Origin: Glandiceps talaboti
Lineage: Eukaryota > Hemichordata > Enteropneusta > Spengelidae
Direction: 5' to 3'
Assembly: GCF_964340395.1 (NCBI RefSeq)
Contig: NC_135553.1
Coordinates: 7,492,501-7,556,500, forward strand
Length of the DNA stretch: 64,000 nt
This document shows, piece by piece, positions 1-10,376 of this stretch (position 1 is its first letter; each line of letters starts with the position of its first letter). A program made the translations under genes and the position numbers. The notes beneath the pieces are model-generated. The model saw only the letters and a list, made by a program, of their open reading frames with translations, searched no databases and had not been told where the DNA came from.

Positions 1-590
1 CAATGGAACATGCACACATTTCCTATGTATAAGGCCTGAGCAGAAATTATACATGTAGATCGGTCAAAATGAGATGTATAACGTACAATCTGTAGAGGGT
101 TGCGAACCTCGAAGTCCTTCATCTCAGAAATCGTAGAAGCATTTCACGATCCGTATCAAGGGACATCAATCTGCAATCTTTTGGTTTTTATAGCTTGTCT
201 TTCACCAGTTTCAAGACTTCTTTCAGTTTCAGAGACGGTGTAATTAAATCTTTTCTGCCTTGATGCCAAGTTCCTGTCTCTGGACGGTGTCTTCACCTAT
301 CTGATTGGTACGATATGGTCAACCAGCACGGTATCGAACAAATATGGTAACCCAATGTTATTGAAATAGTTTAACAGCGGGGAAAGACACTTAAATTAGA
401 AAGTGGGAATCGGAAAGAAGCACATTTTACTCTATAGACCGTGTTTGATTTTCCCTCTCCCATGTTATCACTGAATTGAGGGTTCTATTTTGACGCCGGC
501 CATAAATTCCAATTTATTTAGCATGTCAGGTTTGCGGTCATACCTTCAATCTAAGCTTTCTGAGAGCGCAAAAATGTCAAAACACTAGTT
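1..590 (-). pseudogene. Broken copy of KAP NTPase last exon
   Basis: The stretch 1-310 matches the 3' part of the last exon of the KAP NTPase gene (33955-34290) in the same orientation, sharing for example tcatctcag, tttcaccagtttcaagactt and ccaagttcctgtctctgg. After about 180 unrelated bases, 491-585 resumes at the part matching 35020-35115 (gacgccggccata and cataccttcaatct are shared). About 700 bases of the parent, including the Walker B region, are missing between the two blocks. The Walker A exon, the first membrane exon and the ankyrin exons are not seen here. With the deletion and many small changes this cannot encode a working NTPase. The parent segment is a single exon, so lack of introns does not tell DNA duplication from retrocopying. 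The copy may continue beyond the window edge. Confidence 0.88.
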
Positions 591-929
591 TTCTTGGCAA
601 GTAGTTAATAAATCTCGATTCAGGTATGCGAGTACTAGTGTGACCTCTAGTTCTACATGACCCCGTTTTGCCACGCCGGGTGACACCGTTAATGCACATC
701 TATAGACCTAGTATCAAGCCCACAGAACGAAAATCGTTTGCATTTCGAAAACAAAATTTTGCTCTCGTCAGCATATTTTGATGCACTGATGGATTGCTTA
801 GAGCAGGTCAACCATGGGCCAACTAAGTCTTACTGGTTATTAATCTTGTGTGGGCGTCAGTCCAAAATCATATCGGCATTCTTCATGATTGTTAACAACC
901 AGCTGCTAAGTCCATCTAGTGCAAGATAT
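591..929. other. No gene recognised
   Basis: Short open frames only, none with splice signals or recognisable domains. It separates the KAP fragment from the foldback element. Confidence 0.5.
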
Positions 930-1056
930 GGGGTTGAATTGGTTTTATTTTTTCTCTCTGCTACGTAGCGAAGAGTAGCGAAGGTAGTGAGATTCAAAAC
1001 TTACTCTTTTAATTTCGCTACGTAGCGAAAGCGAAAAATAAAAACAATTGAACCCC
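930..1056. mobile_element. Small foldback / MITE-like element
   Basis: Two arms of about 43 bases form an imperfect inverted repeat. The left arm starts ggggttgaattggtttta and runs to gctacgtagcgaa. The right arm, read on the other strand, starts ggggttcaattgttttta and also runs to gctacgtagcgaa. Both arms contain the palindrome gctacgtagc, and the spacer adds a smaller inverted pair (agagta / tactct). The size, long arms and lack of coding fit a nonautonomous DNA transposon. No clear target site duplication was seen. Confidence 0.65.
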
Positions 1057-1705
1057 CGATTGAGCACTATATAGCTAAGTCACATCAATCACACGGTAAA
1101 CAATTACCTGTATGTTTTGAAACATCTGTGGTTTTGATTGCGAAACGTATTGTATTGTTAGCGACGTGATAAAATGTGCAAATGAGTGTGTGAAATTAAC
1201 GGTTGCGTAAACCATGCGAAGTAATAAAAAAATCATGCTATTAGGCCAAAAAAAAATAAAAATCTGGTTCTGGTCAGGGTAAACTTTCTAAAGTGGTGCG
1301 ACGACGCGCGTTTTTTTTTTTTTTCCTAATTTTTTTTTTTTTTTTGGCAAATTAGTAAATACACATTTTTGACACTTTACATGCTCTCGGAAGATGTCAT
1401 ACAACTCTGGAAGTTGGCACTGTTGTATGGCAAGTTTTATACGATGCGGATCAATCATCCATCAGGGCATCACTAGTCACATTTACAAATTTATCTTATC
1501 GCCCAGTGATTTGCAGTTATAATCCCGATTTGCAGTTATAATCCCATCCAAGATAATGAGTCTTGCCTTGCAACCACTGTATAATGTCATTGTGCAACTT
1601 GCAACGTTAAATAACGAGAAATAGGTCTGTCCAACGGACGTAGAGGAGGCAGTGTTTTCTTTCGAGCACCGTCCATCATCAGTCTGATACGCAGTCTGTA
1701 TACGG

Positions 1706-1765
1706 TACGATGTTTGACACGTCTTTCCAACTCATCGCAGATGGAAAGACGTGTCGAACATCGTA
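1706..1765. repeat. 24-base inverted repeat hairpin
   Basis: The arms 1706-1729 (tacgatgtttgacacgtctt then tcca) and 1742-1765 are reverse complements with one mismatch in 24 and a 12-base loop. No neighbouring coding sequence explains the pairing. Confidence 0.85.
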
Positions 1766-2589
1766 GCGCATACATCCAGAGCTAACTGCTTACGCTACAG
1801 GAAAATCTTTGTATTCAGAAGGCAGAACGAAACGATCACCAGAACTAAGAACACCTCGAAAGTCAGCTGAATTGATATCAACATTTCGATTGCTCACGAC
1901 GTACTCAAACTTCTGACATTTTCGAAACATGTGAGCGGTTTACCACCTAGCACAGTGAACACACTATTTCCCGTGATTCCCATCAACCACGCTCATCGTA
2001 CATATTACGTACACATATCGTACGGGGGATTATGGGTATGCAACAGTACTAGAAGAAAAGGGTACCCGTTACCAAATAGAAGTGCGCCATCACACGAGTT
2101 AAGTTTTTTCCGCTAGCCTTGCATACAGTGTTGATCGACGGGGAATTGTAAATAAGGAACGGGAAAGCAAAAATTATCGGAAAAAAAAGGATCGACGCGG
2201 GGGTATTCAGGGCACGCGCGCGCTGACCAGAACCAGACATATTTTTTTTTTGGCCTTAGTTCTAAGCGTGCTGTGTACTCTTGAACGTAAGCCATGTAGG
2301 GCATTTTAGAACAGTATTTTATCAAGGCTACCTCAGGTTTTATTGAGAAAATAGTAAATGTGCGACCATGTTTTCAAAGGTAGTGATCCTACACCAAACA
2401 TATAATACAAAATACAAAACAAAACCAGCTGTTAAAGTTTTCTTCGACGTCGAGTTGACATCGGAATCCTGTCTCGCATAACTGATACCGTCATACTTCT
2501 CAGTAAAAGGTGAAGGGACAAATAGTTGACTTTGCACATATCAACTACTACCCAATTGCTCCTATTGGACTCGCAAAAATACTATAATT

Positions 2590-2960
2590 TAGGTAAATGC
2601 CAACAAACTATATTGTTATTCTCCAGAATGTTGAAGTGCTAAGATTAGAGTCCAGTCTTCGTTATCATTCCCCATTATGTCACGTGACAATAGTGGGTGT
2701 GTAAATTCTGACCTTCTGAGGTTATCGCCGGTACAGGTGTTAGTGGCTGTTCTAAACTCACGACCTAAATAAGGATTAGTCATGGACATTTTTTCTTAAA
2801 ATCTACGAAGTTTGCCAAGATCGTGTGATTGGATGAAGAGAGAAAGTAGGTAACAATGGGACCAACGAAACATAATTGAATTTATAATTCACCGATACAG
2901 ACCTGCTAAGTACCTGCCAAGGTGAGTTATCAGTGTCGACTTACGATATACCTATTTAAT
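2590..2960 (+). repeat. Degenerate interspersed repeat, copy 1
   Basis: Landmarks occur in the same order as in 9848-10110: an AT-rich start with gccaa, then cagtcttcgtt, then a gtgaca.tagtgggtg block, then a tacctgcc...ggtgag block. Similarity is patchy, so this is an old repeat or an old segmental duplication rather than a recent transposon. Confidence 0.4.
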
Positions 2961-3285
2961 ATTTGTGTCGACTTACGTATTTCTATTTTGAAATAGCAGC
3001 AATTGCCAACCAGTGACTGTGTCCAGTAGGAAGGAAATACACTCATAGGTCTAGTGATGTTGTTTTCATTTAACATTTCAATGCAAACAAAAAATGAGAC
3101 TACCCAGATATATTGTATCGAGAACAGAACACAGACAATAAGAAAACTCAATGTAAGTTCAGAAATGGAAAATTAACTGGAGTATTTATTGATTGGGGTA
3201 AACTGTCAGCTTAGGAAACGCAGCCATGTACATACATGGACGTTCTCTGGAACTAGCAACAACACATAGATAAATTAAATGCATA

Positions 3286-3295
3286 CATACACACA

Positions 3296-3338
<43 letters not shown>

Positions 3339-3383
3339 ACACACACATACATACATACATACATACATACATACATACATACA

Positions 3384-3415
<32 letters not shown>
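3286..3415. repeat. (AC)n and (ACAT)n microsatellite
   Basis: An (AC)n tract grades into a pure (ACAT)n tract. Open frames here that spell repeated MYVC residues are repeat artefacts. Confidence 0.95.
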
Positions 3416-3417
<2 letters not shown>

Positions 3418-3523
3418 CATAGAAATGCATAAGGAAAGAGTGAGACAGTCCGAATAAATAGATGTAATCCAACGTTTCGAAAAAAAATATTCTTTTTCAT
3501 GGATAAGGCAAGACATAGTAGGT
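3415..3523 (-). mobile_element. Penelope-like element 3' end fragment
   Basis: The sequence from tagaaatgcataaggaa to attctttttca matches 48937-49013, the region just beyond the GIY-YIG reading frame of the Penelope-like element at 49 kb. Both copies contain cgtttcga followed by an AT-rich run and attctttttca, and both lie against an (ACAT)n tract. Here the fragment has such tracts on both sides (3354-3415 and 3524-3567) and no coding part. This fits a severely truncated insertion. Confidence 0.75.
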
Positions 3524-3567
3524 ACATACATACATACATACATACATACATACATACATACATACAT
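3524..3567. repeat. (ACAT)n microsatellite
   Basis: About eleven units of the same tetranucleotide found on the other side of the Penelope fragment. Confidence 0.95.
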
Positions 3568-3639
3568 AAGTCGAAAAGAAAAGAAAGTTGACGTATCGAG
3601 TAGTCCCAACTATAAACATATACAAAATATAAGTTTTCT

Positions 3640-5749
3640 TCACTTATAATCAGTCATCTTCTGCAAAGTCAAAATCACACATATTGGAATGACCCAACTC
3701 GTCAGTTTTGAAGATCGAAGGCTTTGTCCATCATTTTCAGACAGAGGCTCATCTTTACCTGGGGAGGGAAAATATTGATGGACTTTAGATAGAGTACTTT
3801 ATGCAATAGACTACAGCTATATAACGGGGTATTATCCCACCTCTTTATCTTTTTTGAGTGAAACAATCTATGCACATGTAGTTATACGCTTAGTTAATTT
3901 ATTTTCCTTTATGATATAAGAACCAAATTTATATCTGAGTCATCATCAACGATTTAACCGTCAGAAAATATACTGAAAGTGATTTTTTTAAAACAAAAGT
4001 AAACTTTAAGGAATAAAATCTGTGTATCAGTTTACATACTTGACTAGCGCTGCAAAACTTCAAGTTCAATTTAGCAATTATACCAGATATTAAAGCTATC
4101 GGTAAACCATAATTTTTGCTGGGTGGAAAATGTGTAAGGATTCATATTAGTACATCTTACCTGGTTTAACCAGAAGAGTGAATGTCTGTGTTTTCGTGTC
4201 AGACGTCATTCCAGGGATTCTTGCTTTACATGAATACGTTCCACTATAATCGATATGCGTATCATCAATGACAAGTTTACTTGAACAGTTGAAGGAACTT
4301 CCCATCTGAACGGGGTTTACTTCATTATATGTGTGAAAACGAGAGTAGTTTATTGGTTTATCATTGAAATACCATTCAAGAATAGTCGAGGGTCTTCCCA
4401 TTGATGTCCTGCAGGTTACGTTGAATCGTGTTTTCTCGGAAATTGTCAAGTTATTTCCCGTCTCGGACAAATCCAGTGATATGACAAAGGGAACTGTGAT
4501 TTAAAAATATACCAGATTATTAATTAGATGAATGTCTGCGTTATAGATGATCAAGTAAGATTATTACGTGGTTTTACTAAAATTATTCGGTCTATTACAA
4601 CCTTTCTTTGTTGTAATTCTTTCATTGTTGAATAAAAATACTCAAAGTACCGTTGTGTATACCACATGTTTCTAAGATGCAATAGTACAATCGACACAAA
4701 TATTTAGCTCCCCGTTACCTTGCAAACTCAAACAGATTTTCGAAAATGTTTGAATACTTACTGTATATCTTTAGGTCTACCATTTTATGTATGTGTTTTT
4801 CTCCTGTGTCTGATCTCAGTCCCACTTTACATCTATATTTACCGTCGTCAGACAAAGTAACGTTGCGGATCGTCAAGTCGGGAATGCTGTGTATAGCGTA
4901 TTTTCGAGAGTCTATGCATCTGTTAAAATGAATGTCATCAACGACTTTTTGAGCGATAAATCTTCTCGTGTTGTGATTTACCCATCGAACTGACGATATG
5001 GTATTGTTTTCCTCGCTAGGGAGTTCAACAGGACATCTCGCAGTCACTGTATTTCCAATACGTGCAAATTGTGTCGGGTGCTTTGCTAAGCCTAAACCAC
5101 CACCCACTGTAGAAACATAAGAATAAAACTAACATTACAAAGGTGGCTATAAGTCATCCAATAATATTTTTATTGACTTTCCTATTGCGTGTATTTACCT
5201 TGATGTTCTTCGTTATATATCAAATTATTTGTTCAATTATCTGACACACTTTTAATATTATATCGGATTTAAAATAATTCATTGCATTACATCTAAATAT
5301 TTATTCTGGTGGTGTTTTCTTTAAGGCAAAAACAAATTGTGTGGTTCCGATTACGCTCAATTTTAGAATAGGTGGGGTAGGTGGAATTCCTTTTCTTTCT
5401 TATTTTCCCATGTGTAAATGTCTAGTTCAAATGGAGTAAAAATAGTTTAGGGTCGGCAGTGAAAACTAGGTGGGGGTCAGGTAACCGAAACAAAACAATA
5501 TTTTTGTGACCTTTAAATGATTTGAGGTCCCGCGAGCGAAGTGAAATGAACGGTTTGTCGACAATTTGAAGGTGAACATAAGGGACGTAACAAAAATATA
5601 AGTAAATAAATGTTGAAGTAAACAATAAAACATAAAGTGAAATATATGTAGCAAATGTATGAATTCATTTCAGCGACCGATAATTTAACAATCCACTTAC
5701 AAATGAGGATAGTTGTTAGCACGACAAGCTGTTCCATGCATATGGCCAT
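3640..5749 (-). CDS. Secreted two-Ig-domain protein, possible soluble receptor
   Basis: Four exons, read right to left: 5749-5701, 5106-4762, 4493-4161 and 3758-3640. All junctions are GT-AG, all introns are phase 1, and together they give 281 residues. Residues 1-20 form a signal peptide (MAICMEQLVVLTTILILGGG). Ig domain 1 (about 22-130) has the cysteine in TARCPVEL, the tryptophan in SSVRW and the DDGKYRC motif. Ig domain 2 (about 133-240) has NVTC, LEWYF and DYSGTYSC. The last exon encodes a short tail with a weak hydrophobic stretch (WVIPICVILTL), too short for a normal membrane helix, then a stop. Exon layout and the VRW...TRRF residues of Ig1 match the receptor kinase at 18-31 kb, but no membrane or kinase exon follows. 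The inference is a secreted ligand-binding relative. An alternative 3' exon outside the reading cannot be excluded. Confidence 0.85.
5323..5515 (+). mobile_element. MITE of the ggttccg family, copy 1
   Basis: Lies in the first intron of the two-Ig gene. It starts aaggc...tgtgtggttccgattacgctc, continues attttagaataggtgggg, and ends ggtaaccgaaac...acctttaaa. It is internally shortened compared with the copy at 9243-9650. No coding capacity. Confidence 0.8.
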
Positions 5750-8210
5750 TGTTGCAAACCATCGAATTCGTAGTAGAACGTCACTTCATATACAGTACTT
5801 CTTGGTGTGCAGGAACACAATTGCATCATATCTTTTTCGGACACATATATATCAGTCGATCGTTGATTTATTGTCACATGCCAGATAAAAGCACAAACTT
5901 TGGTATGAGTGTTCCTAAGGACCTACGTATTGATTGTTTCTCAGAACCTAATAATTGATTTTAGCCTAGAAGCCCTCCTGAAAGTTTGAATTTAAACGAA
6001 ATAGTTCTCCTAACTGGTTGCAATAGGACGTGTGCCAAAAGAAATACCAGGGCATACCAGGTTGAGTACAGTAAAACGTCGATTATCCGAACACTTACGG
6101 GGACATGCATTTAGTTCGGATATGCGGTCAGTTCGGATATGCGATCTGCATCGAGATATGGGACGGGGCGGGGTCAAAGGGTCGCACTCATACAGAATCG
6201 GAACGTACGTACGCTGCATATCACACTTACACATGTTACATGCACTCTCAGACAAATGAAATGTACCGTACTACATAGAAACCTTTTTAATGAACTGTAT
6301 TTATTTAATACTAAAACTAAATAATGAGTTGAATATAATAGGAAAACGACATTGTGAATTGAATACGTGTAGAAGAAATAAAAAAAAACGTATTTACAAG
6401 AAAGACGACGAAGTGGTGGACAGCTGATAACAACGTACTGTTGTCATGGTTGCATCTACAATTCAGCCGTTATTGGTTACGTATTGTAATGTGTTATCAC
6501 ACCTTCGGTAGATAGCTACCTCAAAAATGTACGTGCTATTTGTAGAAGAATACCCTTTTCTGCAGGCCAACGATTGCATCAGAAATATTTTTACGGAGCT
6601 TTCGAATTCAGTAATTACAAGGCGGAGGGCTGGGGGAATTATACGGGGTGGGTCACTCACACAAATCGGTCCTCGGAGGTGAGCCATGTTCCATTTTACT
6701 TTGACTCACTTTTTTAAATCTAAGTTTGCATTATTTTGTAATTTTGGCAAGATTCCACTGCCACTGTTCTAAATCCTAGTGCTCTCACATCCCACCACTG
6801 CACCACTGTCAAGTAATATCATAACATATCAGTTGAAATGCAGTGAGTTAACTGTTAGTTGTGGCGCGATGAGAGGAGCGTTCACATTTAGTAAAGGGGG
6901 AACAGCAAGGCAAGATATCGAGATAATGTAGAGGAGTGGAGTTGCTGATGACGATTCTGAGGATGTCAGTTGTGCGCTCATCTTGTCTTTGGAGTTCTAG
7001 CCCTCAGCTCAGTCTATTAGAGCCAAACGCAGGCATCGGTTTAACATAAATACAAACCCACTGTGGTGGTAATAGTGGGAATCAATAAATGCCTTTAAAA
7101 CTATCAATGTGGTGGGATCTTACCACTGCAAAATGAAATTCTAGGACTTCCTGACTACTAATCTTGAGCTTAACAAATGTGCCACATGGAGGCGGTGCTA
7201 TTTTTATTTCCATTGATTTAAAAATATTTGAACGGGGAAGGTCATATTTTATAGAACAGAAATAGGGGAGGGGCACGTTTTAGCACAATGGATTAGGTAG
7301 AGGGTAATATTTTATGCAAATGACGGGGTTTGACTTCCCCTGGTCCTCTTCTGATGTCTCTAAAATGTACATTGTTTTATCTTAGTTTGAACTAAGTTGA
7401 GAAACGAAATTTGGGACTTGGCCAACTTACAGCCTAGACCAAGTTTCATACCATAATTGGGCATATCATCGTCCAGTAATACTTGACAGAATCGATTTCA
7501 AAACGAAAAAACAGTGTTGACTTAGAGTATTTGATTTGGTAACTTCCATTAACATTGATTGGAGTAGTATCTTCTAACCAGTCATATATATGAAAATATT
7601 GTAGAAAGCCATGCAATATATGTAAAAATAACAATTGAATATATACGATATCGCGATATTTAGTATTTACAACCATCAAACAATACAGCTGCCTAAAGGA
7701 ACACACTATTCAGTGACAATGTGATACTCACAAATTTTAGGTGACTATTTGACACACACTGGTTTTTAAAGTGGATGAGGGTTTCGTAATTATTTTAGAT
7801 TAACAAATTTACAATTTTATCATAAAAATCATGTGTTACAACATTGACTTAAGTCTGTGTTTGTAACTCAATACATTGCAAAATGCTAAAAAAAAAAATA
7901 TTGATTTTCAAGTCGGAAGCCATGATAAAATTGTTTTATAAAATGAAAAACCCAACATAAATACCCAATCATCATCCATACGGCCACGTTAAGTAGCTTT
8001 TCATGACAAAGACCAAATTAAAGCAGGAAAAACTTGTAAAGAACTCGACTTCCAGAAAGAGTTCGGCGGTCACATAGCTGCAGTCTACATTGAATTTCCA
8101 GAATTGTAAGCTGCCTTAAGAAATGAAGTTCCTTGGATTTTGCTTATGCTATTTTTTTTTGTTCTTTGTTTGAAAATTGATGTATACTTTTATATTCTTT
8201 TTTAGACGTT
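5750..8210. other. Intergenic, no gene recognised
   Basis: Lies between the two-Ig gene (minus) and the next receptor gene (plus), so it should hold both promoters. No TATA box or other element could be assigned with confidence. A pogo/Tigger-like transposon end is present at 6070-6145. The remaining short open frames show no domains. Confidence 0.5.
6070..6145 (+). mobile_element. Terminal fragment of a pogo/Tigger-like transposon
   Basis: The stretch ta-cagtaaaacgtcgattatcc followed by gaacac resembles the terminal inverted repeats of pogo/Tigger Tc1-mariner elements, which characteristically carry a cgattatccgaac core and sit on a TA. A subterminal agttcggatatgcg is repeated twice nearby. 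The opposite end was not found within about 500 bases, so this is probably a remnant. Confidence 0.45.
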
Positions 8211-8667
8211 ATGAAGTGGAATACGTGTATATCGATAATACGTCTTTTCGTACTTATTTCCATTCCGACGCCAACAAATGATGCAAGTGTTAGACTCGAT
8301 TGCGAAGGTAAATATGTCAATTTTCCTATTTATTCTGCTATTTTGGAAAAAAAATGTACAAGTCATCGATCAGTCATGCTGTCGATTTATAAATTTTGGA
8401 AATTCTAATTATGTAGGTTAACTTTATATTATGACATTCCCCGATGTTTTTATTTATTACCTTTGACATCGATTTGCGATATTTTTTTTACATATAGTTG
8501 AGATGTATCTCAAAAGTATGGCATACCATTTTGTTTTGTCAATAAATTATTTTAAAATGTGCATAATTCTAAGGACAATTTTGAATATTGAAAGTGATAT
8601 TCGTTCGTCAAATTTTAAATTATTTGTATAATTATTATTTTTATTATTTGGATAATCACAGACACAG

Positions 8668-8723
<56 letters not shown>

Positions 8724-10280
8724 ACAGACACGCGCGTGGACGCATACACATATGTACAATTATATTTAAAGTTAGAATTACGGCAAAATTGTTCTCTTTA
8801 CAGATGGTGTCAGAGCGATTAGTACCAAAGAAATATTAATTCCGTCTAATTTCGATGTTGATGTCCAAGTAGGATCTACATTATATCTTGACAGTGGTTT
8901 AAGTGTTAGTGATGCCAGAACGTTATGTGTTAATATAACCAACAACAAAGGTATGTAATAGAATGTGGAATTTCAACGGTGTTATCAGTCATGATAATAG
9001 TTATATTGCTAAGTGCGTTTACTATATAGTCTCATAACAGTCCAATGTACAGGTTGGCTAGTTGATTTATTATATTCTGAGTAGTTTTATATTTACATGT
9101 CTCTGCTTCATATGTTCACACGTTGTGTGTCTTGAACTGATCGCCGCTCTAGCCCTAACCGAGACCAAAATGTGGACATTTAATACTTAGCTAGGACAAT
9201 TAAAGTAAGAAGAAGAAGGCAATGATGAACAAACAGCTAATAAGGCGTAATAAAAAATGGCGTTGTTCCGATTACGCTCAAATTTAGAATAGGTAGGTAG
9301 ATTTTTTTATTTTATTTTTTTGATATATATTTTTCTCATATGTGAGTATCTAGTTCAGGTAGTTATGTTTTCTGTTGTTTTCCATATGATCTCTGTACGT
9401 GTTATTGGTTTCTTCTCACCAGGTGTACAGTCATTACAGATTGGAAGAACAGTTCTATATTGTCTTTTTTTTAATTTGATGTCAGTTTCCGCATCCACTA
9501 TTTCTTGTGAGACTTCACAATTTTCGCGATTTTAATATTGTTTATCTTAAATATGTAAAACAAAAAAAAACAAAAAAAGTTTAGGGTCGACAGTGAAAAG
9601 CTAGGTGGGGTCGGGTAACCGAAACCAAACAATTATTTATTTTAGGCCTAACTACTGTAGCATAATATTTTAATGAGATTTTGCCAATTACGGTTTATAT
9701 ATTGTGAAACGTCCTTGAAATAATCGATACTAGAAGTATTGGTTTCAATGGTTGTCATAGTTTACACCAAAGAAAAAGTTGTAGGACATTGGTACTGTTT
9801 TTAAGTTATAGACAAAGCTTAAAAAGTAAATGGGAATTAATGAATGGGTAAATGCCAATAAAAAGAACATTACAATTCTAACTGTACATATATACAAGCG
9901 TTACGACAGTCTTCGTTCCCTTGACGTAATATATCGATTTTATCATGTGACAGTAGTGGGTGGGTGTATGACCTTTACAAATTCAAACACCGTGATTTAC
10001 GTGCGTTTTGTGCTGTTCTTGAGAACTTAATCGGTGAAAAGTCATCATTATACACATAGCTAAATAGCTAAACGTTATTACCTGCCTCTCCAGGGTGAGT
10101 GGACATAAATAATGCCACTGTAGAAGCTTAGTTTCTCTCAACACATGCATTTCTGTATAAAAATTGTTTTATGAAATAAAATAAAATTTATTATGTATCA
10201 TTCATGGTCTAAATATTGTGAAAACAAATATACTCGTATCTTGCATTGTAAACGACTAGTTTATCTGTGGTGAGAGAGAG

Positions 10281-10376
<96 letters not shown>

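Larger units (their letters stand above)
1057..3285. other. Intergenic, no gene recognised
   Basis: AT-rich sequence with homopolymer runs near 1310-1345. It contains a strong hairpin (1706-1765) and a degenerate repeat related to 9850-10110. No exon with splice sites and a recognisable product was found on either strand. Confidence 0.5.
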
